64,000 nt of DNA. Source: Nonlabens ulvanivorans (lineage in GTDB: Bacteria; Bacteroidota; Bacteroidia; Flavobacteriales; Flavobacteriaceae). Positions 34,715-45,288 of the stretch are shown here, in pieces. Position numbers and translations under genes: made by a program. Below the pieces are notes generated by a model, which had not been told where the DNA came from, did no database searches, and worked only from the letters and a program-made list of their open reading frames with translations. The stretch's first letter is position 1, and each line of letters opens with the position of its first letter. The stretch spans positions 62,001 to 126,000 of the forward strand of contig NZ_BBMK01000004.1 in NCBI RefSeq assembly GCF_000755285.1, written 5' to 3'.

Positions 34715-37700
34715 ATGAAAAAACATTTACTTTCTAATTGGACCAAAAGAAAATTGCTGTTTATAGCACTTCTAGGTTTACCTCTTTTAAGCATACAGGC
34801 ACAATGTCCCACGATACCTGTCTCACCACAGGTCATTTGTGATGCGTCTCAATTGACATTTAATGATTTAAATGCATTTGTAACACCAGGACCTAATGCT
34901 GTACGATGGTTTTTAAACCCTACTGGTGGTAGTCCAATACCGCAAACTCAACTAGTTCGAGAAGGAACATACTATGCTGGTGATACTACAGGAACTTGTG
35001 GTACCAGATCACCACTCGTAGTAGATTTTACAGTAAATCCTAGTGGACAAAGCCTAGATGCTATTTTTTGTTCTAATGAAATGCCTACCGTACAAAGTTA
35101 TATTGACACAGCTCTTGCGGTTAATATACCAGCTGGTGGTAGTGTTGAAGTTTATTCAGACTTTACATTAACAATGATGCTTAGTCCAACGAGTTCACTA
35201 ACCGGTAATGCAAATTATTTTATTGTATTTGTAGATGGAGCTGGATGTAAAGGACAGATTGAATCTGGTAGTACAGCTGTATTTCCATCTCCAAATGCTC
35301 CTACTCCACCTTTAACTCAAGAATTTTGTAGTGATACAAATCCTACCGTTGCCGATTTAAATCCTGGTACAACAGATAATTTTAACTGGTATAGTGATGT
35401 TGATGTTGCAAATAATCCTATTCCGCCAGCATTACTGCTTACTACTCCTTTAATAAATGGAGAAACTTATTATGTACAAGCAGATAATTTCTTTTGTGAA
35501 AGTGATGTCGTTGCGGTAACGATTCAAATTGATGACCCTGCAAATCCTGGCATAGGAGACACGATAGAATATTGTGTTGATAGTTTACCTGCCTCAGATT
35601 TTGATTTATTTCCTTTATTGACGGGTATGCCAGATACAACAGGTACTTGGACTGGACCAACTGCTATTGCAAATGGAAATCTAGGAACAATTAATATAAG
35701 TACACTGATAGCAGGTTCTTATAACTATGTTTATACCGTACCAGGACCAGGCGCCTGTCCAGATGAAAGCGCAACGATAGTCATTATCATTAATGATGTT
35801 CTTTCCTCAGGAATGGCTTCTTCGCTTGTACCACTTACTTTTTGTGCATCACAAGCTCCTACTGCTTATAATTTATTTTTATTATTAGATAATGAAGATG
35901 CTGGTGGTACATGGACACAAGGTTCTACAAGTGCTTCTCCTGTAGTTACTTCTCCTTTTGACTTTACTGGATTAATGCCAGGTACTTATGATTTTACTTA
36001 TAGTCAAAACCTAATCCCTAATCCATGTCCAGAAGAATCTACAACGGTTCAAGTTACTGTTCTTCAAGATCCCAATGCAGGAACAGCAATCGCAACTGAG
36101 TTTTGTGAGAATGATTTAGTAACGAATTCACCTTATGATTTATTTGGTTCACTAGATGGAACACAAGATAATAACCTAGGTACATGGACTGATAATGCAA
36201 ATGTAGTAGTAACTAATCCTATTGATCTTTCTGGGTTTACAGTAGCAGGAAGTCCTTATAGCTTTACGTATACAATTGACAACGGTTCTTGTACAGATAC
36301 AGAATCGATTGTTATTACTATTTTAGCAGCACCAGAGTCTGGTAATTATATAGGAACACCATTTGAGATTTGTGAAGATCAAGTAGCGGCTAACTCGCCA
36401 TATGATTTATTTAATCTTCTAGATGGAACTCAAGATACAAACGGTACATGGTACGCTGGAAATTCCTCAACAGGAACAGCTGTTACCAATCCAATAGACA
36501 TAACAACTTTAGGAAACGGAACCTTTGATTTTACGTATAATGTATCTGCAATAGGGACTTGTACTGATGTTGATGTAACGGTAACGGTTATCATTAACCC
36601 ATTACCGGATACAGGAGTTCCTACTCCACTTTCAGTATGTATCAATGATCTAGCAGCTAATTCTCCTGTTGATTTATTTAATCAACTGACAGGTCAGGAC
36701 GCAGGAGGAACATGGTCTGATGATGATGCTACTGGTGTCTTAACAGGTAGTAATGTTGATATTACCGGATTTGCTATTGGTACATATAACTTTTCTTATT
36801 CAATTACAGATATCAATGGATGTATGAATAGCTCAACGGTAGCTATTACCATTGAGCCAGCACCAGAATCTGGTAATTATGTAGGAACACCATTTGAGAT
36901 TTGTGAAGATCAAGTAGCGGCTAACTCGCCATATGATTTATTCAATCTTCTAGATGGAACTCAAGATACAAACGGTACATGGTACGCTGGAAATTCCTCA
37001 ACAGGAACAGCTGTTACCAATCCAATAGACATAACAACATTAGGAAACGGAACCTTTGATTTTACGTATAGTGTACCTGCAATAGGAACTTGTACTGATG
37101 TTGATGTAACGGTAACGGTTGTAATTTATGAGTTGGCAAACTCAGGCACAGTGACACCGTTTCTTGTTTGTGAAACTGATCTGGCAGCAAATTCTCCTTT
37201 AGACTTATTTGGTCAGTTGACAGGTGAAGATTTAGGTGGTACTTGGAATGATGATAACGCAACAGGTGCTTTAACTGCAAGCAATGTGGATTTAACAGTG
37301 CTTAACGTAGGAACTTATAACTTTAGTTACACGGTAGTCAATGGAAATTGTACCTCTACCTCTATAGTACCTGTGACTGTACAGATGGCTCCAGAAGCAG
37401 GAACAGCTACTAGTTTTGACATTTGTATTAGTGATTTAACTTCAGGACAAACTTTAGATTTATTAAATCAACTAGCTGGTAGTGATGCTGGTGGTACATG
37501 GAATGACGATGATACAACAGGAGCTTTATCAGGCTCAAATGTGGACCTCACACTTTTATCAACTGGATCTTACGACTTTACTTATACCGTTCCAAGTTTG
37601 GGCACATGTTCTAGTGACTCAGTTACCGTTACAGTCACTATCAATGACATAGCAGCTCCTACGGCTACTATGAATCAAGATTTTTGTGACGATGCTACAA

Positions 37701-39397
37701 TAGCAGATTTAGTTGCCATAGGAAATAGTGTTCAATGGTATGAGGATGCGGCATTAACGATATTATCCAACTCTACGGATGCACTTATAGATGGAGAAGA
37801 TTATTATGCGACTCAAATAGACACACTTACTAGTTGTGAGTCTTCAACTGCGGTTGCTGTTGTTGTTACTATTTTTAATACACCTAATACTGGTATTGCT
37901 GTACCATTAACCGTATGTAGTGATGTGACAACAGTAGATTTATTCTCAGCTTTGGATGGTTCACAAGATAATGGTGGTATTTGGTTAGATACTGATGGAA
38001 CTGGTGCTTTAACCGGTAATTTGTTTAATGCTTCTATGGTTGCTGATGGAAGTTATGATTTTGAATATTCAATTACTGCAAACGCTCCCTGTGTAGATAG
38101 TTCTACTGTCGTAACTATTGTTGTACAATCACCGGTAACAGCAGGTGCTAGTATGACTATAGATTTGTGTAATGATAATGGTACAATTGACTTATTTACC
38201 TTATTAGGAAGTGCTGATATAGGTGGTACTTGGACACCTATGTTAAATAGTACAACAGGTGTTTTTGATCCTTTAGTAGATAGCGCAGGTTCTTATCAAT
38301 ATACAGTGATGAATGATTGTAATACAGATTCGGCTACAATTACTGTTAATCTGACTACAGCGCCTAATGCTGGTTCAGATAGCACATTGGATATTTGTGT
38401 GATTGATGCGCCGATTGATTTATTAACGCAATTAGGTGGTACTCCTGATTCAACTGGAACATGGTTACCTATGTTAAATGGTGGTGGAAATATTTTTGAT
38501 CCGTCGGTAGATACGGCAGGTGTATATGTTTACACTGTTGCTGCTACAACACCATGTTCAACTGATGCTACATCGCAAATCGTAATACAAGTAGATGATA
38601 GTACTGCTCCAACGGTTGTAAATGCTTCTCTTGAATTTTGTGCCACTGATGATGCTATGGTTATGGATTTAGATGCTGCGGTGAATGGTTCAATGATTAC
38701 TTGGTATGATTCTGTAGATGGAACAACTCCATTATCAGATGCTGATTTATTAGTGAATGGAACCACATATTTTGCAACACAAACGAATGCAACAGGATGT
38801 GAATCAAGTATAAGAGCACAAATAACAGTCTTTGTTGGTGATGCACCTACTCCTACTCTTTCTTCAGATGGGAACTTATTTTGTATCAATGACAATCCAA
38901 CATTAGAAAACTTGATTGTTAACATTAATGAATACGATATGATTAGTTCTAATGTGGTCTGGTATGATGCTGTTGATAGTTCTACAGCACTTTCTCTATC
39001 CACTATTTTAGTTAACGGAACTACGTATTATGCAGCTCTCATTGATTCTGTTACCGGATGTGAGAGTAATGTAAGATTAGCTGTAACAACAGATTTAACG
39101 GCATGTGGTAAAGTAATCGTACCAGATGGTTTTTCACCCAATAATGATGGTGTAAATGACACTTTTGATGTCGAAAACCTCGGCTTTTTATATCCAAACT
39201 TTAAAATGGAAATTTATAACCGATATGGAAATCTAGTTTATGAAGGAACCAACAGCACTTCACGATTTAATGGTTTTGCAAATCAGAAAGCCCTTTTAAG
39301 TGATGGTGAACTACCAGTAGGAGTTTATTTCTACATTTTAAACTTTAATGACGGAAGCACTAAGCCTGAGCAAGGAAGACTTTACCTAAGCCGATAG
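34715..39397 (+). CDS. Large T9SS-exported adhesin with gliding-type C-terminal sorting domain
   Basis: The 1560-residue protein begins with a signal peptide ending SIQAQ. It consists mainly of about 85-residue beta-sandwich modules with the repeating pattern C-x-x-D-L...GGTW-x-D...G-x-Y-x-F-T-Y-T-V...C...V-T-V-T-V. Two modules, coded by 36331-36591 and 36862-37122, are nearly identical. The last 95 residues (GFSPNNDGVNDTFDVENLGF, then a strand-rich end) are the CHU_C or type B sorting domain that directs secretion by the type IX system and attachment to the cell surface. A surface adhesin role, perhaps in gliding, follows from the domain and the SprF-like neighbour. Confidence 0.9.
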   Translation: MKKHLLSNWTKRKLLFIALLGLPLLSIQAQCPTIPVSPQVICDASQLTFNDLNAFVTPGPNAVRWFLNPTGGSPIPQTQLVREGTYYAGDTTGTCGTRSPLVVDFTVNPSGQSLDAIFCSNEMPTVQSYIDTALAVNIPAGGSVEVYSDFTLTMMLSPTSSLTGNANYFIVFVDGAGCKGQIESGSTAVFPSPNAPTPPLTQEFCSDTNPTVADLNPGTTDNFNWYSDVDVANNPIPPALLLTTPLINGETYYVQADNFFCESDVVAVTIQIDDPANPGIGDTIEYCVDSLPASDFDLFPLLTGMPDTTGTWTGPTAIANGNLGTINISTLIAGSYNYVYTVPGPGACPDESATIVIIINDVLSSGMASSLVPLTFCASQAPTAYNLFLLLDNEDAGGTWTQGSTSASPVVTSPFDFTGLMPGTYDFTYSQNLIPNPCPEESTTVQVTVLQDPNAGTAIATEFCENDLVTNSPYDLFGSLDGTQDNNLGTWTDNANVVVTNPIDLSGFTVAGSPYSFTYTIDNGSCTDTESIVITILAAPESGNYIGTPFEICEDQVAANSPYDLFNLLDGTQDTNGTWYAGNSSTGTAVTNPIDITTLGNGTFDFTYNVSAIGTCTDVDVTVTVIINPLPDTGVPTPLSVCINDLAANSPVDLFNQLTGQDAGGTWSDDDATGVLTGSNVDITGFAIGTYNFSYSITDINGCMNSSTVAITIEPAPESGNYVGTPFEICEDQVAANSPYDLFNLLDGTQDTNGTWYAGNSSTGTAVTNPIDITTLGNGTFDFTYSVPAIGTCTDVDVTVTVVIYELANSGTVTPFLVCETDLAANSPLDLFGQLTGEDLGGTWNDDNATGALTASNVDLTVLNVGTYNFSYTVVNGNCTSTSIVPVTVQMAPEAGTATSFDICISDLTSGQTLDLLNQLAGSDAGGTWNDDDTTGALSGSNVDLTLLSTGSYDFTYTVPSLGTCSSDSVTVTVTINDIAAPTATMNQDFCDDATIADLVAIGNSVQWYEDAALTILSNSTDALIDGEDYYATQIDTLTSCESSTAVAVVVTIFNTPNTGIAVPLTVCSDVTTVDLFSALDGSQDNGGIWLDTDGTGALTGNLFNASMVADGSYDFEYSITANAPCVDSSTVVTIVVQSPVTAGASMTIDLCNDNGTIDLFTLLGSADIGGTWTPMLNSTTGVFDPLVDSAGSYQYTVMNDCNTDSATITVNLTTAPNAGSDSTLDICVIDAPIDLLTQLGGTPDSTGTWLPMLNGGGNIFDPSVDTAGVYVYTVAATTPCSTDATSQIVIQVDDSTAPTVVNASLEFCATDDAMVMDLDAAVNGSMITWYDSVDGTTPLSDADLLVNGTTYFATQTNATGCESSIRAQITVFVGDAPTPTLSSDGNLFCINDNPTLENLIVNINEYDMISSNVVWYDAVDSSTALSLSTILVNGTTYYAALIDSVTGCESNVRLAVTTDLTACGKVIVPDGFSPNNDGVNDTFDVENLGFLYPNFKMEIYNRYGNLVYEGTNSTSRFNGFANQKALLSDGELPVGVYFYILNFNDGSTKPEQGRLYLSR
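36331..36591 (+). repeat. Near-identical internal module, copy 1
   Basis: This 261-base stretch (87 codons) recurs 531 bases downstream with a handful of base differences. Confidence 0.85.
36862..37122 (+). repeat. Near-identical internal module, copy 2
   Basis: The second copy of the 261-base module. One module of a different sequence separates the copies, so a 531-base two-module unit probably duplicated. Confidence 0.85.
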
Positions 39398-39417
39398 TGG
39401 TTAGAAAGAAAACAAAC

Positions 39418-40368
39418 ATGAAAAACATTTATACAATATATATTTTCCTAGCAGTAGCATTATGCGCTGCGTGGAATAGTACTGCACAACAAGATCCACA
39501 GTTCACGCAGTATATGTACAATCAAAATATCATTAATCCAGCTTATGCTACTGGTAATAAGTCCGAATTAAATATTGGAGCTTTATACCGTACTCAATGG
39601 GTTGGATTAGAAGGAGCACCTAAAACGGCATCCTTATTTGTACATTATCCGGTTAGTGAACGCGTTGAATTAGGTCTTTCATTTACAAATGATGATATAG
39701 GTAATGTTGTTACTGAAAATAATATCTATGCAGATTTTGCGTACATTTTACCAGTTTCACAAGAGGCAAAGTTATCCTTAGGGATTAAAGCTGGTGTTAC
39801 ATTATTTGATGCCAACTTTAATGGATTTAATTTACAGTCTGGTGGTGTAGATACAGACGTAGCATTCAATGAAAACGTAACTCAAACCTTTCCTAATGTA
39901 GGTCTTGGTGCCTTTTACTTTACTGATAAATATTACGTCGGTTTATCTGCTCCTAATTTGTTGACAACAACTCATCTAGAGAATGAAAATGGAATCCAAT
40001 CCACAGGTGTTCAAGACATTCATTTCTTTTTAACTGGTGGTTATGTGTTTGATATCAATAAAGATTTAAAATTCAAACCAGCATTTATGGTAAAAGGTGT
40101 TAAAGGGTCTCCTCTTAGCTTAGACCTGACCGCAAATGTTTTATTCAATGAAAAATTTGAAGCTGGACTTGCCTACCGTTTTGGAGATGCTTTAAGCGGA
40201 TTAGTCAATTATAGAGTAGCACCTAACTTGAGAATTGGTTATGCTTATGATTATACCGTTAATAATTTAGGTAATTACAATACAGGTTCGCATGAAATCA
40301 TGTTACTTTTCAATGTAAAATCAAAATTCTGGAAAAGTGGTTATGACCGCTCACCTAGATTCTTTTAA
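39418..40368 (+). CDS. PorP/SprF-family T9SS membrane protein
   Basis: I start at ATG 39418, where a signal peptide begins (MKNIYTIYIFLAVAL... ending STAQQ); a GTG at 39397 would overlap the previous stop. The 316-residue protein shows the opening QDPQFTQYMYNQNIINPAYA, the fingerprint of PorP/SprF outer-membrane proteins, and barrel-like strands to the end. SprF partners a specific adhesin (SprB in Flavobacterium johnsoniae) in type IX export and surface attachment. Its place directly after the adhesin gene fits that role. Confidence 0.93.
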   Translation: MKNIYTIYIFLAVALCAAWNSTAQQDPQFTQYMYNQNIINPAYATGNKSELNIGALYRTQWVGLEGAPKTASLFVHYPVSERVELGLSFTNDDIGNVVTENNIYADFAYILPVSQEAKLSLGIKAGVTLFDANFNGFNLQSGGVDTDVAFNENVTQTFPNVGLGAFYFTDKYYVGLSAPNLLTTTHLENENGIQSTGVQDIHFFLTGGYVFDINKDLKFKPAFMVKGVKGSPLSLDLTANVLFNEKFEAGLAYRFGDALSGLVNYRVAPNLRIGYAYDYTVNNLGNYNTGSHEIMLLFNVKSKFWKSGYDRSPRFF

Positions 40369-40388
40369 AAAATATTATATCTACTATT

Positions 40389-42271
40389 ATGAGATTAATC
40401 ATAACCACTATACTGATAATTTTATGCTCTACAAGCTTTGTTGGAGCACAAAATTTAAGCTTAAAAAAGACCAATAGGCTTTTCAAAAATCAAGCTTATA
40501 AAGAAGCAATTGAAAACTATAAAAACCTCAAACAAACGGAAGAAGTTCTCAAAAAATTAGGTGATTGTTATTACTACACTGGTGATATGGCACAGGCTGC
40601 TTTCACCTACTCTTCTATTGAAGATAATAATGGACAAATAACAGATTACAATAGAATCTATCGATATGCTCAATCTCTTCTAGCTCTTAAAGATTATGAT
40701 AAAGCAGATAGTTATTTACTCTATTATCAAGGAAAAGATTGGGATACAAAAGAGTTTTTAAAAGAATTAGAGAAAAGTACACCGCATAATTTTACTGTAG
40801 CTCCTATACGTAATGAAGGATCTAACAGCGATTTTGGTATGAGTTTCTTAAACGATACTGAAGTGGTTTTTGCCTCTTCGCGCAATATGGAAAGACCTGT
40901 ATATGCATGGAATGGATTACCATATCTGGATTTGTATAAAGCCACTTTAGAAAGAGATGGAGCCCTTAAATCTATTCTATCATTCTCCAGTATCAATACA
41001 GACTTACATGAGAGCAATGCCGTATTTACTGAAAATGGTACTGTAATGTACTTCAATAGAAATAACGCTGAACGTGTTAAAATTAATGACATACCAGTTT
41101 CTAATATGAAAATCTATAAGGCAGAATTAGTAGATGGTATCTGGACCAATGTACAAGCTCTTTCCTTTAATGATGATATGTATAGCGTTCAACATCCAGC
41201 GATTAGTAAAGATGGTTCTACCTTATATTTTTCAAGTGATATGCCTGGTGGATATGGTGAATTTGACTTATATAAAGTCAGTGTCAATAGTGATGGAACA
41301 TATGGTGAACCAGTAAACTTGGGTAAAGAAATCAATACGCAACATCTTGATCAATTTCCTTATATCAGTGATATTAACACCTTGTATTATTCTACTAATG
41401 GTAAACAAGGTGTCGGTGGATTAGATATACATAGAAGTGATATGGTAAACGGCGAATTTACCACACCTATCAATTTGGGAACCACTATTAATAGTTCGAG
41501 AGATGATTTTGCATTTATCATAAATGAAAATCTTAATAAAGCATATTTCTCGTCTAACAGAACTGGTATTGATAAATTATACAGAACAACAAGAGAAGAA
41601 AATGTTCTTACTAAATATGCGGTAAAAGGTGTCGTTAAAGACAGTATTTCTAATAAATTATTGTCAGGATCATTGGTATCATTACTTGACGAACGCGAAA
41701 TTTTAATTGATGATATGATTGTAGGTGAAGACGCTACCTACTTCTTTAAATTAGAGCCTAATAGAAAATACACAATAAGAGGAACACGTAAATTATACAT
41801 ACCTCAAGATGTTCAATTTTCAACAGATAGAAATGGCCGCATAAGCCATGATATTTTCTTAACACTACTTTCTTATCAAGATGCTGAGGCTACAATTAAA
41901 CCAGATCGTAAAGGCGATGTGCAAGTAGAACTAGACCAGATATTCTTTGATTTTGATGAGGCGATTATCAAGCCTGAAGCTGCACATACTCTAGATGAGT
42001 TAGTAGATATCATGAAAAAATATCCAGCAATGTATATTGAAGTATCTGCCATACAGATGTGCGCGGACCTAGCATCTACAACCTTGAATTATCTAAAAAA
42101 CGTGCTGCATCAACGCTCGAATACTTGGTAAGCAAAGGTGTAGAAAGACGTAGACTTAGAAGTATAGGTTATGGAGAAATGCAACCTCTTAATAATTGCA
42201 TCCAAGAAGGTATTTGTACTGATAAAGAATATGAGATCAATAGACGATGTGAGTTTAAAATTGTTCAGTAA
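40389..42271 (+). CDS. OmpA-family protein with PD40 beta-propeller repeats (frameshift)
   Basis: The 627-residue reconstruction has a signal peptide (SFVGAQ), TPR-like repeats (residues 25-130: YKEAIENYKNLK, LGDCYYYTGDMAQAAFTYS), then PD40-type strands (DGSTLYFSSDMPGGYGEFDLYK), and a carboxypeptidase-like domain. It ends in a C-terminal OmpA peptidoglycan-binding domain. One C is missing at 42049-42050: the correct frame reads VSAHTDVRGPSIYNLELSKKRA, the OmpA core motif, and runs to 42271. This architecture matches T9SS/gliding accessory proteins such as PorE. It anchors the outer-membrane machinery to peptidoglycan. It is the third gene of the adhesin-SprF operon. Confidence 0.88.
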
Positions 42272-42291
42272 TCATCTCTATGGTTATTGAT

Positions 42292-42327
42292 AAAAATCCC
42301 AATTGGCCTTTGCTTATTGGGATTTTT
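42292..42327 (+). terminator. Rho-independent terminator of the T9SS operon
   Basis: AAAAATCCCAAT and ATTGGGATTTTT form a 12-bp stem with a 12-base loop. Confidence 0.85.
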
Positions 42328-42351
42328 TATACTACTAAATTTGGATTATTA

Positions 42352-42367
42352 CGCTTTCGCGAAAGCG
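42352..42367. repeat. Perfect CGCTTTCGCGAAAGCG palindrome
   Basis: A 16-base perfect copy between the convergent OmpA and T9SS-cargo genes. Confidence 0.95.
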
Positions 42368-42387
42368 GAATACCAAACACCATTCAA

Positions 42388-44255
42388 TTATCTCTTTAAA
42401 GTAACGTGTCCCGTTAGAACCTGATTGTTATAGTGTAGTTTGTACCAGTAATCACTGCTAGGTAAAGGTTGATTATCATACAATCCATCCCAACCTACTA
42501 CAAGATTGTTAATTTGCTTAAGTAGTTTTCCATGTCGATCATAAATCTCTAATCGTGCACCTGGAAAAGCATCGATATTATAAATATCCCACGTATCGTG
42601 ATAACCATCATTATTAGGTGTGAAAAATCGAGGGATTTTTATGCGATTATAAGTATAGAAAGTGACCTCACAACCAGTTCGATCTTTTACTCTTACTATG
42701 ACTTGTAATAAATTATTAATATTAAAAACAGGACTATTGTAATAGTTTAAACCATCGATACTGTATTGAAAATCACCCGTGTTTTCCGTGATAATTGTGA
42801 GTTCATCATTATTAACTTCAACACCAACTATAATAGGTATTTCAATAAATTCTACTTGAAATATGGCGGTGCTAGTGCATCCTTCTAGGTTAGTTACTTC
42901 GCATGTATAAGTACCAGCAGTGTTTACACTAATACTATCTGTAGTCTCGCCACTACTCCATCGATAAAAACCATTTGTAAACTGAGTATTTAATAATGCC
43001 ATCTCTCCAGGACATAATTGAAAGTCTTCACTATTAACCACTGGTGAAGAACGATTTACAAAATTTATGGGTACTCTAGAATCACTAATACAACCAGTAT
43101 CAATATCTTCTGTTTCAACCAGTAAGTGCCATCGACTTGCGTGGTATAGTCAATAGAATCATCATGTATAGAACTACCACCAGTCGGGCTCTCATACCAG
43201 TATGCAGTTGTACCTGGAGAAACATCTACTATTAGATCAACCAGTTCGCCATCACAAGATATATATGGATTTTGTCTAGGAACGGCTAGCGGAACTACAA
43301 CATTTCTAAATTCAAAAATTTGTGAAAAGGAATAACAACTAGAATTAGAAAGGTTTGCAAGTGCGCCAGCTATTCTAACTCTATAATAAGTAGTAGAGTT
43401 TAATGGTGGTGTTGTTAAAGAAAAACTGTTCTCACCTGATATATCTGTAAAATTACTTCCATCAGTACTTTGCTGCCATTGATATGCTGTTAAAGAAGGA
43501 GCACCGCTTTGTACGGTTGCATTAAGCTGTATGCTTTGTGCTGGATCGTTTTCACATTTTGTTACTACCGTTTCACCAGCAATCGTAGCTATGAGAACAT
43601 CATCGCCACATACATTGAAACTAATATCGTCAATCGCTAGATCATTTCCACAGCCACCAGCACCGACATTAATCATTTTAAGGATAATACCATTCTGACC
43701 AGCACTTGTGGTAAATGTTAAGCCATATTTAATCCATGTAGGTCGTTGATCTGCAAATTTAGGGTTCATGGTGCCATTTGCCAGTAAAGTGGTGTCTGTG
43801 GCATCCCATATTTCAAAACGCACTTGTATCGGTATTTCTGTAGAACCACACACATTTTGTACTCCATCGAGCACATTCATGATCCACGCACTAAATTCAT
43901 AAGGTGTGTTTTCACACAAACCGTTGATAGGCGTTCTATAAAACTGACCAGCATTAAATCCGGCATTAACAATGAGCATCTTACCATTATTATTACCCGT
44001 ATGGTCTGGAAAAGAAAACCAGCTACCTAACTGTCCAGAATCTCTAGAAATGGTGTATTCGCCATCTTGCGGTGCAGCATTTACATATTGATATGAAGTC
44101 ACTGCATTAGAAAGTGCTGGACCATTATTTGTGCCTGACCCAAAATCTTCTGTAAAAATGGCTGGTCCTAAAATTCCATCACAGAATTGTAATTGCGCTT
44201 TCGCGGAAGCGTAACACAAAAACACCAGTAAAATTAAAATAATCCTATTAATCAT
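42388..44255 (-). CDS. T9SS-exported protein with type B sorting domain (frameshift)
   Basis: The 622-residue reconstruction has a signal peptide (ASAKAQ), a jelly-roll-like domain (residues 25-210) and Ig-like modules with paired Cys. It ends in a C-terminal gliding-type sorting domain (FFTPNNDGYHDTWDIYNIDA). One base is missing near 43117: the restored frame reads YWLVETEDIDTGCISDSRV and joins both parts. The signal peptide coding sequence contains a palindrome copy (44196-44211). It is a cell-surface or secreted protein exported by T9SS. The substrate of its binding modules is unknown. It converges on the T9SS operon. Confidence 0.88.
44196..44211. repeat. TTTCGCGAAA palindrome copy inside a signal peptide
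   Basis: CGCTTTCGCGGAAGCG differs at one base from the consensus. It lies within codons for YASAKAQ of the T9SS-cargo gene. Confidence 0.85.
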
Positions 44256-44472
44256 GTTGAAAATATAAGGTAGATTTTAATATGTACTCGTATGATGTTC
44301 ATTATTTAATAATTGAGATTAGAATTTAAAGATGAATAAATCGATAACCTTATTGGTATAAATTTATGAATATGTCTATTAGACTCATAATTTCTTACTA
44401 ATAACACGTTAAAGCTTTTTAAAATGAAACAGTTTAATAAGATATAGGATGTAAATTCAATAAAAAAATAAT

Positions 44473-44778
44473 ATGCAAATCCAATTCAATTATCAGCACG
44501 TTTCTGGAAGTACAGAACTAGAAAATTTTACAACAGAAAAATTGCAAGTCATTGCAGATCGATACAGCTGGGTAACCAGAGCAGATGTCTTTTATAGAGT
44601 AGAAAATACAGAAAGTAAAGAATCTGGAATGATTGCAGAAATAAGACTAAGCGCACCAGGTCCAAGATTATTTGCAGAGGAATCACAGTCTAATTTTAAA
44701 GACGCTGTTTCTAAAGTTATCAATCAATTAAAAACGCAGTGCGAGAAACGTAAATCAGAACTTATAGACCATGCCTAA
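44473..44778 (+). CDS. hpf: Ribosome hibernation-promoting factor (HPF/RaiA family)
   Basis: A 101-residue protein with the beta-alpha-beta-beta-beta-alpha order of HPF/YfiA. It begins IQFNYQHVSGSTELENFTTE, has ADVFYRVENTES and RLFAEESQSNFKDAVSKVINQLK, and ends with basic residues. It binds the 30S subunit at the decoding site in stationary phase and blocks translation. It is the short form, without the dimerisation tail of long HPFs. It overlaps the next gene by eight bases, which suggests coupled translation. Confidence 0.88.
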   Translation: MQIQFNYQHVSGSTELENFTTEKLQVIADRYSWVTRADVFYRVENTESKESGMIAEIRLSAPGPRLFAEESQSNFKDAVSKVINQLKTQCEKRKSELIDHA

Positions 44779-45208
44779 TCAGATGTCAGTACTTAACACC
44801 AAAGAAAATTTATTAATCCTTATTTATAATTCTGAAATTAAGAATCATAAAGAAATCTTTGCATACACTAAAAGTGCAGAAAAGGATTGTCATGCTATTG
44901 ATATTAGTAAAACTAAAGTTACTGGTACCGTTTGGGCAGAAATAGCAGAAAAACTATCTATAACCGTGCATGGGTTGATTGATACAGATCATTCTGCCTT
45001 TGAGAATCGATATGGTAAAGAGAAAGAACTTAGTGCAGATGATACTATAAAGATTTTACAAAACGATCCCGAAATGCTCATCTTCCCTATTATGATTAAA
45101 GGCGAAACCGCTAAAATTATTAAGAATTATAGTGAAGTAACTCGATTTCATGATCCTGACAGTATAGGAATTGATAAAACAGAAATAGGAAAAGAAAACG
45201 ATTATTAA
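44771..45208 (+). CDS. ArsC/Spx-fold protein lacking the catalytic Cys
   Basis: A 145-residue protein that resembles arsenate reductase (ArsC) or Spx in order of elements. KEIFAYTKSAEKDCHAIDISKTKVTGTVWAEIAEKL (part) and FPIMIKGETAKIIKN match the later half, with the glutaredoxin-like cis-Pro. Where ArsC has C-x5-R in the first loop it reads YNSEIKNHK, so it is not a reductase. The ATG overlaps the hpf stop region; an alternative ATG is at 44783. A regulatory or binding role is likely. The pairing with hpf suggests function under stress or in stationary phase. Confidence 0.65.
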   Translation: MPNQMSVLNTKENLLILIYNSEIKNHKEIFAYTKSAEKDCHAIDISKTKVTGTVWAEIAEKLSITVHGLIDTDHSAFENRYGKEKELSADDTIKILQNDPEMLIFPIMIKGETAKIIKNYSEVTRFHDPDSIGIDKTEIGKENDY

Positions 45209-45225
45209 TTAATGATCACAATTTT

Positions 45226-45261
45226 AAAAAGGGCTTTGATTTAAATAATCAAAGCCTTTTT
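45226..45261 (+). terminator. Terminator after the hpf/ArsC-like pair
   Basis: AAAAAGGGCTTTGAT and ATCAAAGCCTTTTT pair with one bulged G. Confidence 0.85.
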
Positions 45262-45275
45262 ATTTGAAACTATGT

Positions 45276-45283
45276 TAACTTTG
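45276..45283 (+). promoter_or_regulatory. -7 element TAACTTTG five bases before an ATG
   Basis: It matches TAnnTTTG and ends five bases before the terC ATG at 45289, so the transcript would start at or near the ATG. Confidence 0.6.
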
Positions 45284-45288
45284 ATCTT

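Noticed and set aside
38530-39003. 157-codon minus-strand frame in the adhesin gene
   Set aside because: It lies fully inside a conserved coding region with sorting domain in the other direction, and has no start signals or homologous motifs.
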